Assembly: GCF_947250775.1 (NCBI RefSeq) | Contig: NZ_OX366349.1 | Span: 620,001-684,000 of the forward strand | Length of the DNA stretch: 64,000 nucleotides | From: Wolbachia endosymbiont (group A) of Rhinocyllus conicus | GTDB taxonomy: Bacteria > Pseudomonadota > Alphaproteobacteria > Rickettsiales > Anaplasmataceae | Direction: 5' to 3' | The notes under the pieces: model-generated | What the model saw: only the letters and a program-made list of their open reading frames with translations | The model's database searches: none | Told to the model about the DNA's origin: nothing | In this document: in pieces, positions 12,090 to 21,345 of the stretch | Layout of the letters: each line of letters starts with the position of its first letter | Position numbering within the stretch: position 1 is the first letter of the stretch | Program-made: the position numbers and the translations under genes

Positions 12090-12184
12090 TGTTTTTATAT
12101 TAATATAATTATTTATTTTAAATTGTTTTACTTTATTGTCAAATGATGGTGAACTTGTATGACATTTTCGTAGAATAAAATTTG

Positions 12185-13285
12185 ATGCATGGGAAAATGA
12201 ATTCGGTGATAGTCATACCTGTCCTACTAATCCTTTTATTTTGTTTTAGTAGGTTTCAAGAAGTAAATAAGGTTAAATCTTATCTATATCTTAGTTGTGT
12301 ATGGATGCTAACTTGGTTGTTAGTACTCTATAATAATTGTTTTGTAACTTTTATTTCTATAGCGTTACTTTTTTTCATGCTTGCTTTTATCTTTAAAAAT
12401 AAAAGAAATAAGATAATAAAACTTTCGTTATTTGTGGCTTTGGCCATATCATTTTTTATCACTTTATTTATAATGCTATCTATTTTTATTCAATCCATTA
12501 ATTTTTTTAATAAAGTAGCTATTTCAGAATTCTTGTTTTGCTTGAAATGGGGCCACAATGTAGTCACTGTCAATGAAGAGAAAATAGGATATTTTGGTAT
12601 AGCGCCGCTTTTAGTAGGTACATTACTTATAACTATTATAGCAATGTTAGTTGTCGTTCCGCTTGGTTTATTTTCTGCAATATATATTAGTGAATATGCG
12701 AGTGAGAAAGTGCGTTATATTGTTAATACAACTTTGCAAGTTTTATCTGCTATTCCTACGGTTGTATATGGATATTTTGCGGTTGTGTTCTTGTCTTTCT
12801 TTATAAAGCAGGTAGCAAATTTTTTTGGTTTAAGTATACACTCAGAAAGTGCCTTAGTTGCCGGTTTATCGATTGGGATAATGATTCTTCCTTTTATTAT
12901 TTCTTTACTCGAAGATGCCATAAGATCTGTTCCAAAAAGCTTGCGTTATGGCTTCATGGCACTTGGCGCAACTCCAGCGGAAACTATATGGCATATAACA
13001 ATACCTTATGCAATGCCTACAATTTTAAGTGCAATTTTATTGTCAATTTCAAGAGTGATAGGTGAAACAATGATTGTGCTAATGGCTGTGGGAATCAACG
13101 CAAATTTGACTTTTAACCCTCTTAATTCAGTTACTACCATTACCGTGCAGATCGCTACATTACTTACCGGAGATCAGGATTTCAATAGTGTACAAACTCT
13201 TGCTGCTTATGCGCTTAGTTTAGTATTGTTTATTATTACTTGGCTATTAAATGCATTTGCATTGTTTGTAATGAAGCGTAACTAG
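12185..13285 (+). CDS. pstC: Phosphate ABC transporter permease PstC
   Basis: The C-terminal 240 residues match PstC: GIAPLLVGTLLITIIAM, PLGLFSAIYISEYA, SAIPTVVYGY and the permease coupling loop MALGATPAETIWHITIP, followed by IGETMIVLMA. About six hydrophobic helices form the core, and the first 110 residues add several more. PstC pairs with PstA in the inner membrane, with PstB as ATPase and PstS as binding protein; none of these is nearby. The frame also begins with TTG at 12182; ATG at 12185 or 12197 is more likely. It is divergent from rpmH. Confidence 0.88.
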   Translation: MHGKMNSVIVIPVLLILLFCFSRFQEVNKVKSYLYLSCVWMLTWLLVLYNNCFVTFISIALLFFMLAFIFKNKRNKIIKLSLFVALAISFFITLFIMLSIFIQSINFFNKVAISEFLFCLKWGHNVVTVNEEKIGYFGIAPLLVGTLLITIIAMLVVVPLGLFSAIYISEYASEKVRYIVNTTLQVLSAIPTVVYGYFAVVFLSFFIKQVANFFGLSIHSESALVAGLSIGIMILPFIISLLEDAIRSVPKSLRYGFMALGATPAETIWHITIPYAMPTILSAILLSISRVIGETMIVLMAVGINANLTFNPLNSVTTITVQIATLLTGDQDFNSVQTLAAYALSLVLFIITWLLNAFALFVMKRN

Positions 13286-13362
13286 TAAGCGTTTTAATGT
13301 TGCAAAATTTCTATTAATAATATAAGATTTATTTTCTTTAGAAGTTCTTTTATGGAATTATA

Positions 13363-14814
13363 GTGTTGGGTGATAAAAATAAAGAGATGAATATAGGTAG
13401 AGCGATTAAGGTAACTCAAGCAGTTGTTGATATAAGATTTGAAGGTGAATTGCCTGAAATATTTAATGCTTTAAAAAGCAAACTAAAATATAAGGATAAG
13501 GAGCTGGTTTTAGAAGTTTCGCAGCATATAGGTGACAATATAGTTCGTTGTATTGCTATGGATAGCACAGATGGCATGTCAAGGGGGGATGAATTTGTTG
13601 ATACAGGCGCACCAATATCAGTTCCGGTTGGGCGTTCAACTTTAGGAAGGATTTTTAATGTTGTTGGAGAGCTTATAGATGAGTGTGGTCCACTGAAGGG
13701 AAAATATAACTTAGAGCCTATACATAGAGCACCTCCAAGTTTTACTGAACAGAGAATACAGGAAGAAGTTTTAGTTACGGGAATAAAAGTTATAGATCTT
13801 CTTGCACCTTATCTTAAAGGAGGAAAAATTGGCTTATTTGGTGGAGCCGGTGTTGGTAAAACAGTCCTGATAATGGAATTAATTAATAATATAGCAAAAG
13901 CTCATAAAGGATTTTCTGTGTTTGCCGGGGTAGGGGAGAGAACGCGTGAAGGTAACGATCTTTATCACGAGATGATCACTTCAAATGTAATAAATATAAA
14001 TGAGCATGAAAAATCTCAAGCTGTTTTGGTTTATGGTCAGATGAATGAGCCTCCTGGAGCAAGGGCTAGAGTTGCTTTAACAGCACTTACTATGGCAGAG
14101 TATTTTCGTGACCGTGAAAACCAAGATGTTCTATTTTTTGTGGATAATATCTTCCGTTTTACACAAGCTGGTTCTGAAATTTCTGCTTTGCTTGGAAGAA
14201 TACCGTCAGCTGTTGGTTATCAGCCAACCCTTGCAACTGATATGGGTGCAATGCAAGAAAGAATAGCTTCAACAACTTCTGGCTCTATTACTTCTGTGCA
14301 AGCTATATATGTTCCTGCGGACGATTTAACTGATCCAGCCCCAGCAACTACATTCTCTCATCTTGATGCCACCACAGTGTTGTCAAGGCAAATAGCTGAA
14401 ATGGGAATATACCCTGCTGTTGATCCACTTGATTCAACTTCTCAGTCTTTATCTGCTGAAATCATTGGTGAAGAACATTATAAGGTAGCTTCTGAGGTGA
14501 AACGTATATTGCAAACTTATAAATCACTGCAGGATATTATCGCAATACTTGGTATGGATGAGCTATCTGATGAAGATAAAATTATTGTTGATAGGGCTCG
14601 TAAGATTCAGAAATTTCTTTCTCAACCTTTTCACGTTGCAGAAATATTTACTGGTATGCCTGGTAAATTTGTTTCACTTTCTGATACTGTTTCCAGTTTT
14701 AAAGAGATTGTTGAAGGTAAATATGATCACTTACCAGAGGCTGCTTTTTATATGGTGGGGAATATAGATGAAGCAATAAAAAAAGCTGAATTAATACAAG
14801 CTGAAGCTAAATAA
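13363..14814 (+). CDS. atpD: F1F0 ATP synthase beta subunit
   Basis: This is the catalytic beta subunit, with Walker A GGAGVGKTVL, Walker B DVLFFVDNIFRF, the GERTREGNDLYHEM segment and the SALLGRIPSAVGYQ catch loop. The length of 483 is normal. The frame starts at GTG 13363; an ATG at 13387 (MNIGRAIKV) would give the usual beta N-terminus and is an alternative. atpC follows after 12 bp, so the two form a beta-epsilon unit separated from the other ATP synthase genes, as in other Rickettsiales. Confidence 0.97.
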   Translation: MLGDKNKEMNIGRAIKVTQAVVDIRFEGELPEIFNALKSKLKYKDKELVLEVSQHIGDNIVRCIAMDSTDGMSRGDEFVDTGAPISVPVGRSTLGRIFNVVGELIDECGPLKGKYNLEPIHRAPPSFTEQRIQEEVLVTGIKVIDLLAPYLKGGKIGLFGGAGVGKTVLIMELINNIAKAHKGFSVFAGVGERTREGNDLYHEMITSNVININEHEKSQAVLVYGQMNEPPGARARVALTALTMAEYFRDRENQDVLFFVDNIFRFTQAGSEISALLGRIPSAVGYQPTLATDMGAMQERIASTTSGSITSVQAIYVPADDLTDPAPATTFSHLDATTVLSRQIAEMGIYPAVDPLDSTSQSLSAEIIGEEHYKVASEVKRILQTYKSLQDIIAILGMDELSDEDKIIVDRARKIQKFLSQPFHVAEIFTGMPGKFVSLSDTVSSFKEIVEGKYDHLPEAAFYMVGNIDEAIKKAELIQAEAK

Positions 14815-14826
14815 AAGTTAAAGATT

Positions 14827-15171
14827 ATGAATACTTTTAAAGTGCAATTTTTCTCTCCTGATGATCAAATTTCATTCAGTGGAGTGGTTTCTCTTTCAGT
14901 AACTGGGCTCGAAGGGGAGCTTATGATTTTAGCTCACCATGCTCCTTACTTAATTTATTTATTGCCTGGTATGATTACTGTTAAAATGAGTAACCAAACA
15001 GAAAAGAAGGTTGTAATTGATAGTGGCGTATTAGAAGTTGCAAATAATAATTGTAGCATTATAACAAGTCAAATTCAGGTTTTTGATCGTGCAATTCATG
15101 ATGAGAAATCGTTTAAAAATAAGAGAATTAGTATATATTTAAGTTATCTTGATGAGAAATTTCTTTCTTAG
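14827..15171 (+). CDS. atpC: F1F0 ATP synthase epsilon subunit
   Basis: At 114 residues this is shorter than usual because the C-terminal helical hairpin is reduced. The N-terminal beta-sandwich is recognisable: VQFFSPDD, VSLSVTGLEGELMILAHHAP, and DSGVLEVANNNCSIITSQ. It couples rotation of the central stalk to the catalytic sites. It is placed 12 bp after atpD and is surely cotranscribed. Confidence 0.93.
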   Translation: MNTFKVQFFSPDDQISFSGVVSLSVTGLEGELMILAHHAPYLIYLLPGMITVKMSNQTEKKVVIDSGVLEVANNNCSIITSQIQVFDRAIHDEKSFKNKRISIYLSYLDEKFLS

Positions 15172-15480
15172 TTATTTTAGGCAAAAAGTCGGTTATCACT
15201 TTCTTGTCATCCAAGTAGCCCAACTTTTGTCATCCAAGTGCTTTTTTTTCTGTCATTCAGTATTCTCTTCCCTGTCATCCCAGTATTCATCTTTGTCATC
15301 CCAGTGCGTGACACTGGGATCTAGGTGTAAAAATATTTGTAAATTATGCAATGGGTAATAGATTCTAGGAGCATATAATGTTCATAATAAAAAAAAGATG
15401 GATCCCAGTGTCAGCTACTTGGATGACAAAGGAGGGCGTTTGGATGACAAGATTTTGCAAGGGTATTTTTTTTATGGGAG
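15172..15480. repeat. Intergenic palindromic repeats, no gene
   Basis: The interval holds several partial repeats built on GTCATCCAAGTAG and GTCATCCCAGTG, then a complete CCCAGTGCGTGACACTGGGATC palindrome near 15300 and an inverted partner GATCCCAGTGTCAGCTACTTGGATGACA starting near 15402. Nothing else is seen before the ribosome-binding site GGGAG of the next gene. Confidence 0.7.
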
Positions 15481-15486
15481 ATTAAT

Positions 15487-16128
15487 ATGGAAGTTTTTCT
15501 TGATAGCGTTGATTTAAATGAAATTAAAGAACTAAAGGAGTTCATTGACGGCATAACAACTAATCCTTCTTTAATAGCAAAGTCCGGGCGTAAAGATAAA
15601 TACGAGGATTTAGTGCGTGAAATATGCTCTATTATCAAGGGGCCTGTTAGTGTTGAAGTTGTTGCAAATAACCATGCAGATATGGTTAAAGAAGGCCTTA
15701 AGTTAGCGAAAATCGCTGATAATGTTGTGGTAAAATTGCCCCTTACATATGAAGGATTAATTTCTTGTAAAAAGTTGTGGACAGAGCATAAAATACCTGT
15801 TAACATCACATTATGTTTTTCTCCTGGACAAGCACTGCTTGCCGCTAAGGCCGGTGCTTGTTTTATTTCTCCCTTTGTTGGTCGCCTTGATGATATAAGC
15901 TATGATGGCTTATCGCTAATAGAAGATATATGTACTATATATTCTAATTACGGTTTTGATACTAAAGTTCTTGTTGCATCAGTGAGAAGCCCAGCACATG
16001 TAATAGAAGCTGCAAGGCTTGGTGCTGATTCAATTACTGTGCCAGCAAAAGTACTTAGACAATTAATTAATCACCCACTTACTGACCAAGGGCTAGCAAT
16101 ATTTGAAAAAGACTGGGGTGCAAAATAA
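15487..16128 (+). CDS. tal: Transaldolase / fructose-6-phosphate aldolase family protein
   Basis: This is a short 213-residue class I aldolase of the transaldolase B-like/FSA group. The N-terminus is MEVFLDSVDLNEIKEL, followed by DGITTNPSLIAKSG, and the Schiff-base lysine is in NVVVKLPLT. Later come PVNITLCFS and SPFVGRLDD. It would exchange three-carbon units in the non-oxidative pentose phosphate branch, which supplies ribose in these bacteria. It is convergent with guaB, with only 10 bp between stops. The exact substrate (transaldolase or FSA) cannot be decided from the sequence alone. Confidence 0.9.
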   Translation: MEVFLDSVDLNEIKELKEFIDGITTNPSLIAKSGRKDKYEDLVREICSIIKGPVSVEVVANNHADMVKEGLKLAKIADNVVVKLPLTYEGLISCKKLWTEHKIPVNITLCFSPGQALLAAKAGACFISPFVGRLDDISYDGLSLIEDICTIYSNYGFDTKVLVASVRSPAHVIEAARLGADSITVPAKVLRQLINHPLTDQGLAIFEKDWGAK

Positions 16129-16138
16129 TAAACGGTCA

Positions 16139-17632
16139 CTACTCTGAATCGGTTGACAAATTGGACGCTTGATAAGCGTAATTTGGAGCTTCTTGTGTAA
16201 TGACTACATCATGAGCATGACTCTCTCTTAATCCTGATGCAGTAATAGTAACAAATTTACAATTTTTTTTCATCTCTTCTATATTCCTATTACCAGTATA
16301 CCCCATTGCAGCTTGCAATCCGCCAATCAACTGATGGATTACTCCTGAAGCTGGACCTTTGAATGGAACTCTTCCTTCCACTCCTTGTGGAACTAATTTT
16401 AGTTTTGAATCTTTATCTTGAAAATAACGGCTAGCTGAACCTCGTTTCATTGCACTAATAGATCCCATTCCTCGATAGCCTTTATATGCTCTGCCCTTAT
16501 ACATGATAATCTCACCTGGGCTTTCGTCAGTGCCAGCAAAAATCGAACCAATCATCACAGAGTCAGCACCAGCTGCAATAGCTTTTGCAACATCTCCTGA
16601 GTATTTTACCCCACCATCAGCAATTAGTCTGACGTTTCTTGCTCTACACGCCTCTGCAACATTCTTGATTGCAGAGAATTGTGGCACACCAACACCTGTA
16701 ACTATTCTGGTTGTACAGATTGATCCTGGTCCTATTCCGACCTTCACTGCATCAACACCCGCATCAATCAACGCTTCAGCAGCCTCCTTTGTTGCAATGT
16801 TTCCGCCAATTAATTGCGTATTAGGATACATCTTTTTTATTTCCCTAATGGTATTGATAACGTTTTCGGAATGACCGTGAGCAGTATCCACAACAACTAC
16901 ATCAACTTCTTCTCCGATCAAAGCTTCACATCTTTCTATACCATCTTTTTTACCAGTGCCAATTGCAGCGGCAACTCTGAGCCGCCCTTTACTGTCTTTA
17001 CATGAATTTGGGTATCTATTGTATTTTTCAATGTCTTTAACCGTAATTAAACCTATACAACAAGAATTTTCATCTACGACCAAAAGCTTTTCTATTCTAT
17101 TTTCATGCAACAATTTCATTGCTGAGGCACTATTCACTCCCTGCTCCCGCACTGTCACTAACTTATCTTTTGTCATCACTTCGGAAACTTTTACATTCAT
17201 GTTCTGGTCTTCAATAAACCTCACATCTCGGTTAGTTAAAATTCCAACTAACTTGAGTTGATCGACTACAGGAATGCCAGAATAATTGTGCTCTCTCATT
17301 AATGAAATTGCTTCCGCAACTGTTTTATCCGGTGAAATCGTAATTGGGTTATACACGATCCAGCTTTCATATTTTTTCACCCTTCTTACTTCTAAAACTT
17401 GTTCACCTATTGATAAATTCTTATGTATGCAACCTATCCCTCCATGTTGGGCAATAGCTATTGCAAAGCCCGATTCAGTAACAGTATCCATTGCAGAGGA
17501 TATGAGAGGGATATTTAGTTCTATATTATTTGTTAAATAAGTTTTTGTATCTGCATCGCAAGGCAATATATTAGAATAGGCTGGCAAAAGAAGTATATCG
17601 TCAAACGAATAACAAGCTTCCATTTTTTTCAT
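16139..17632 (-). CDS. guaB: Inosine-5'-monophosphate dehydrogenase
   Basis: The enzyme oxidises IMP to XMP, the first step to GTP. The 497-residue length is normal. The N-terminal barrel half has FDDILLLPAYS and ISSAMDTVTE, then two CBS domains (about 95-205). The catalytic loop GPGSICTTR, the phosphate loop GGVKYSGD, and GYRGMGSISAM follow. The start is the ATG preceding KKMEACYSFDD; the second Met is possible. It is upstream of rsmA on no shared frame but on the same strand, 31 bp apart. Confidence 0.96.
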   Translation of the reverse strand: MKKMEACYSFDDILLLPAYSNILPCDADTKTYLTNNIELNIPLISSAMDTVTESGFAIAIAQHGGIGCIHKNLSIGEQVLEVRRVKKYESWIVYNPITISPDKTVAEAISLMREHNYSGIPVVDQLKLVGILTNRDVRFIEDQNMNVKVSEVMTKDKLVTVREQGVNSASAMKLLHENRIEKLLVVDENSCCIGLITVKDIEKYNRYPNSCKDSKGRLRVAAAIGTGKKDGIERCEALIGEEVDVVVVDTAHGHSENVINTIREIKKMYPNTQLIGGNIATKEAAEALIDAGVDAVKVGIGPGSICTTRIVTGVGVPQFSAIKNVAEACRARNVRLIADGGVKYSGDVAKAIAAGADSVMIGSIFAGTDESPGEIIMYKGRAYKGYRGMGSISAMKRGSASRYFQDKDSKLKLVPQGVEGRVPFKGPASGVIHQLIGGLQAAMGYTGNRNIEEMKKNCKFVTITASGLRESHAHDVVITQEAPNYAYQASNLSTDSE

Positions 17633-17663
17633 AGGCTTTATTTAAAGCTTATACGCCAATTAA

Positions 17664-18482
17664 TTAAATTGCAATAGGGCTTTTGCAAAATAAGCATTCT
17701 ACATTATTTGCCAGCAAACAAAACTGCTCAATGGTTAAGTTTTCTGGACGTTCGTTTCCACTCAATTTAGCGTTTTCAAGGACAGTTTCAGCGTGGTTCG
17801 TTATATTTTGCAAGCTATTTCTCAGCATCTTTCTTCTTTGAGCAAAAACGGCACGTGTTAATCTTGTTAAGGTTTCCAAATTTACTGCAAACTTTGGGGT
17901 AGGCAAAGGATTTACTGTAATTACTGAAGAATGTACTTTTGGCCTTGGAAAAAACTCTTTAGGTTCAATATCAAATTCCTTTTTTATATCACATAGTAAC
18001 TGGCTTAGCACTGATAAGGAACCATAATCTTTAGAATTGGGTCTTGCCGTAATGCGATCTGCTACCTCTTTTTGAAACATTAATGTCAAGTTCGTAAAAA
18101 ATTTTATATTATTTAACCACTTTAAAAATAACACTACCGAGATATTGTAAGGCAAGTTAGCAATAACTTTGACTGGGCGCTCTATCAGCTCTTCTTCTAT
18201 AACATGCAGTGCATCCGCTTCTATAATTCTATACTTTCCTTGATGCTCATTTAGCAGTTGGTCATGGTGTTTTACTAAATCTCTATCTTTTTCTATAGAA
18301 AGTAGAGACTTTGGATTATGCACCAATATTTCTCTTGTTAATGCACCATATCCAGGACCAATCTCAATGACGTTAAAATTCTCTAGATTGCCAGCTAAAA
18401 CGACTATTCTTTTTATTATCTCACTCGATAAAATAAAATTTTGCCCTAGACTCTTTTTTGGCTTCAGTAAAAATTTTCTCAT
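17664..18482 (-). CDS. rsmA: 16S rRNA adenine-1518/1519 N6-dimethyltransferase
   Basis: Also called KsgA, it methylates two adenines at the 3' end of 16S rRNA. The N-terminal KPKKSLGQNFI is diagnostic. Motif I VIEIGPGYGALTREIL, the IEKDRDL strand and VIANLPYNIS (motif IV NLPY) follow, then KDYGSLSVLSQ and FFPRPKVHSSV. The frame extends upstream to an ATG at 18530, but the extra 16 residues are not typical, so ATG 18482 is preferred. Confidence 0.93.
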   Translation of the reverse strand: MRKFLLKPKKSLGQNFILSSEIIKRIVVLAGNLENFNVIEIGPGYGALTREILVHNPKSLLSIEKDRDLVKHHDQLLNEHQGKYRIIEADALHVIEEELIERPVKVIANLPYNISVVLFLKWLNNIKFFTNLTLMFQKEVADRITARPNSKDYGSLSVLSQLLCDIKKEFDIEPKEFFPRPKVHSSVITVNPLPTPKFAVNLETLTRLTRAVFAQRRKMLRNSLQNITNHAETVLENAKLSGNERPENLTIEQFCLLANNVECLFCKSPIAI

Positions 18483-18560
18483 ATTATTTTCATTATACAG
18501 TATTTTAAAAATCAGTTGACTAAAATCCATTGATAATTGTATATTATTAATGTGTTTAAC

Positions 18561-18633
<73 letters not shown>

Positions 18634-18657
18634 CTCTCGCCCATATAAGTAAAGTTG

Positions 18658-19386
18658 ATGTCCTTTTTAATAGTAGCAAATTGGAAGATGAATGGAACAC
18701 GGTCTTCATTTGTTGACTTTATAGGCAAACTTAATAACAAGAACAATGAGATTGCTTCTAGACTAGTGATTTGTCCACCATTTACCGCATTTTCAGACAG
18801 TATAGAGTTGAGCGATAATATTAATATAGGAGCACAGAATTGCCATTATAAAAAATCTGGTTCTTACACAGGTGAAATTAGCGCAGAAATGTTAAAGGAA
18901 TTAGGGTGTACTTACGTAATACTTGGGCATTCTGAAAGGGCTAACGAAACAGATAGTGAAATAAAACTTAAGTCGGAAATAGCAATAGAATCAGGCTTAC
19001 ACCCAATTATCTGTGTAGGTGAAAATTCAGAAGATTATAAGAATGAAAAAACAAAAGAAGTAATAGAATATCAATGCAAAAAACGTTTGCCAACACACGG
19101 TGAATATACCGTAGCATATGAGCCAATATGGGCAATAGGCACAGGTCATGTGCCAAATAATGATGCAATTGCTGAGGTGATAGAGGTAATAAAATTGTGT
19201 ACTGGTAAAAAACACATTACATATGGTGGTTCAGTCAGTTCAGAAAATATAGAAAATTTGTTAAATATTTCAAATTTATCAGGAGTTTTAATTGGCAGTG
19301 CAAGCTTAGATTTCGATCACTTTTATAAAATCATACAACAAGTTGAAAAAAAGTTTTCTCTTATCAATTCTAAAATCAGCAACTAA
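18658..19386 (+). CDS. tpiA: Triosephosphate isomerase
   Basis: The enzyme interconverts dihydroxyacetone phosphate and glyceraldehyde 3-phosphate. The motifs are ANWKMNG (catalytic Lys), YVILGHSER (catalytic His), AYEPIWAIGTGH (catalytic Glu and the loop) and YGGSVSSEN (phosphate binding). The length of 242 is normal. A TTG directly precedes the ATG, but the ATG at 18658 gives the usual N-terminus. It lies just after tRNA-Thr on the same strand and may be read from the same promoter. Confidence 0.96.
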   Translation: MSFLIVANWKMNGTRSSFVDFIGKLNNKNNEIASRLVICPPFTAFSDSIELSDNINIGAQNCHYKKSGSYTGEISAEMLKELGCTYVILGHSERANETDSEIKLKSEIAIESGLHPIICVGENSEDYKNEKTKEVIEYQCKKRLPTHGEYTVAYEPIWAIGTGHVPNNDAIAEVIEVIKLCTGKKHITYGGSVSSENIENLLNISNLSGVLIGSASLDFDHFYKIIQQVEKKFSLINSKISN

Positions 19387-19606
19387 GAATCCTATAGCAA
19401 ATGGCATCATTCCAGTGTCAAGCATATATCTGTACGAACATCTAGTAAAACGACATACTGACCTATAGCTAAAGTGACTTAGGTTTACCGATAATTTGAA
19501 AAACAAAAATTCGTCATTCCGCTACTTGTTAGCGGAATCTATGCCAAGATACCGCGGCGGTATGACGTAGGAAAACCTTTCTTGGGTTAGCTATAGCTAA
19601 AGTAAT
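19387..19606. repeat. Intergenic palindromic repeats between tpiA and dprA
   Basis: ATCATTCCAGTGTCAAGCA is a half palindrome at about 19405. A complete unit follows at about 19513-19570: TCATTCCGCTACTTGTTAGC, GGAATC and ATACCGCGGCGGTATGACG. No gene is seen. Confidence 0.65.
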
Positions 19607-20695
19607 CTAGAAAATTAACGATATTTTATTCCCCGGTGAACGCTCTATTTTGTTTTCCAACTCTAGTTCTAAAAGGGCCATTAGAGCTATGTTGGCAGAA
19701 AGTCCGCTTGCTAATATAAGTTCATCTATATCAACAGGTACAGAGTTAATATGATCAACTATAACAGATTTTGCCTGTTGTAATTTTTCTTGTTTTTGGT
19801 TAACAGAATGGTGCTCAACATCAAATAGGTTTTTTTGCTGCGGAGGTAAACTAAACCTAACACTTTCTATTATGTCATCAGCGGACTCGATAAGCTTAGC
19901 ACCGTTTTTAATTAAATAATTACTACCACTACAGCGTGAATCTAAAGGGAAACCAGAAACTGCAAATACCTCTCTCCCTTGATTTAAAGCAAAATCTGCT
20001 GTTATTAGAGAGCCAGAACGTTTCGATGCTTCAATCACTACAACACCCAGCGATAGACCAGATATAATTCGATTCCTTTGAGGAAAATACTGAGGCTTTG
20101 GTTTAGTAGCAAATGGAAGCTCAGTAATTACTAAACCACCGTTCCCAGTGATTTTTTTGTATAGATCAAAATTCTCTTTTGGATACACCACATCAATTCC
20201 GCTTGCTGTAACAGCAATAGTGGGATGATTTTTGTATATTACACTGTTTGCTGCGGTATCGATTCCTTTTGCAAGTCCAGAAACGATAACAAAACCAGCT
20301 TCGCTTAAATCAAGTGCTAGTTTACTGGCAAAATTTCTTCCATTCATCGAAGAGTTGCGCCCACCGATTATTGCAATTATCTCACGGCTTAATAATGATA
20401 TATTACCAAACGCAGTTATTACAGGAGGACAACTAGAGATATTTCTTAAAAGATCAGGGTAATCTGGGTCACATGCGGGTATAATTTTAGCTCCAATTCT
20501 TTCTGCATTATTGATTTCTTCTCGTGCATCTTGAATGCCATACACCTTATTATTAGCCACCCTATTGAGATATTTTAGCACCTCATCTAGCGATCCATGT
20601 GTTCTTAGTATACTAAAAAACTTTATTGGTCCTATAGTTCTAGCCAAGCTTAACCATACTTCTAATTCTTTGTTGTTCAATTTATTTATCTTCAT
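19607..20695 (-). CDS. dprA: DNA-processing protein DprA
   Basis: DprA (Smf) binds incoming single-stranded DNA and loads RecA; in obligate intracellular bacteria it is retained and probably serves recombination. The Rossmann-like core shows IAIIGGRNSSMNGRNFA, IVSGLAKGIDTAANS, VYPKENFDLY, PFATKPKPQYFPQRNRIISGLS and GSLITADFALNQGREVFAVSG. A C-terminal winged-helix segment is present (DIDELILASGLSANIALMALLELELENKI). The length of 362 is normal. Confidence 0.95.
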   Translation of the reverse strand: MKINKLNNKELEVWLSLARTIGPIKFFSILRTHGSLDEVLKYLNRVANNKVYGIQDAREEINNAERIGAKIIPACDPDYPDLLRNISSCPPVITAFGNISLLSREIIAIIGGRNSSMNGRNFASKLALDLSEAGFVIVSGLAKGIDTAANSVIYKNHPTIAVTASGIDVVYPKENFDLYKKITGNGGLVITELPFATKPKPQYFPQRNRIISGLSLGVVVIEASKRSGSLITADFALNQGREVFAVSGFPLDSRCSGSNYLIKNGAKLIESADDIIESVRFSLPPQQKNLFDVEHHSVNQKQEKLQQAKSVIVDHINSVPVDIDELILASGLSANIALMALLELELENKIERSPGNKISLIF

Positions 20696-20756
20696 AAAAG
20701 GCTTGAATTTCTTATCAATTTAGTGTACCCAAGATAATGCAAATATACAGTGTTTT

Positions 20757-21131
20757 ATGACGCATTTTGTTACAGATAAATGCATAAAATGTAAATATAC
20801 GGACTGTGTGGAAGTATGTCCCGTTGACTGCTTCTATGAAGGTAAAAACATGCTCGTGATTAACCCAGATGAATGTATTGATTGCGGAGTGTGCATACCT
20901 GAGTGTCCAGTAGATGCAATTGTAACTGATGATTCCATAAAAGATATTTTAGAATTAGATGAAGAATTACTGAGCAGCGAACAAAAAACTTTCAAGTTAT
21001 TTTACGATATAAATGTAGAATACTCACAAAAATGGCCAAACATTACAGCTAAAAAGCAACCTCTCTATACTGCAGAAGAGTATAAGGAAAAAAAGGATAA
21101 AACAGCTTATTTTGATGAAAATTTAGAGTAA
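20757..21131 (+). CDS. fdxA: 7Fe-8S ferredoxin FdxA
   Basis: It is a small electron carrier. The first cluster region is CIKCKYTDCVEVCPVDC and the second is CIDCGVCIPECPVDAI. The spacing matches alphaproteobacterial FdxA proteins with one 3Fe-4S and one 4Fe-4S cluster. The C-terminal segment with SQKWPNIT and KKQPL is also typical of this type. Divergent from dprA. Confidence 0.95.
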   Translation: MTHFVTDKCIKCKYTDCVEVCPVDCFYEGKNMLVINPDECIDCGVCIPECPVDAIVTDDSIKDILELDEELLSSEQKTFKLFYDINVEYSQKWPNITAKKQPLYTAEEYKEKKDKTAYFDENLE

Positions 21132-21345
21132 TACTGCTGAAGAGGAAGAAACTTCTTTTATATCTTATCCTGTTTGTCTTTGGTTATTGAAAATGGTCGC
21201 ATTATTTAGGTTTTTAGTAATATTTAATATTAGATTAATAATAATCTACTTGGAAACAACGAAAGATTATGTTAAATATAGAATTAACGAATTATTATAT
21301 AACTTTTAGTAGGATGACAGTATTATAAAATTTAGAGGCATCAAA
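21132..21345. other. AT-rich intergenic region upstream of the repeat protein
   Basis: No gene or palindromic repeat is seen. It contains GAAGAGGAAGAAACTTCTTTT just after fdxA, a weak hairpin followed by T residues that could terminate fdxA. AGAGG at about 21332 is a good ribosome-binding site for the next gene. Confidence 0.4.
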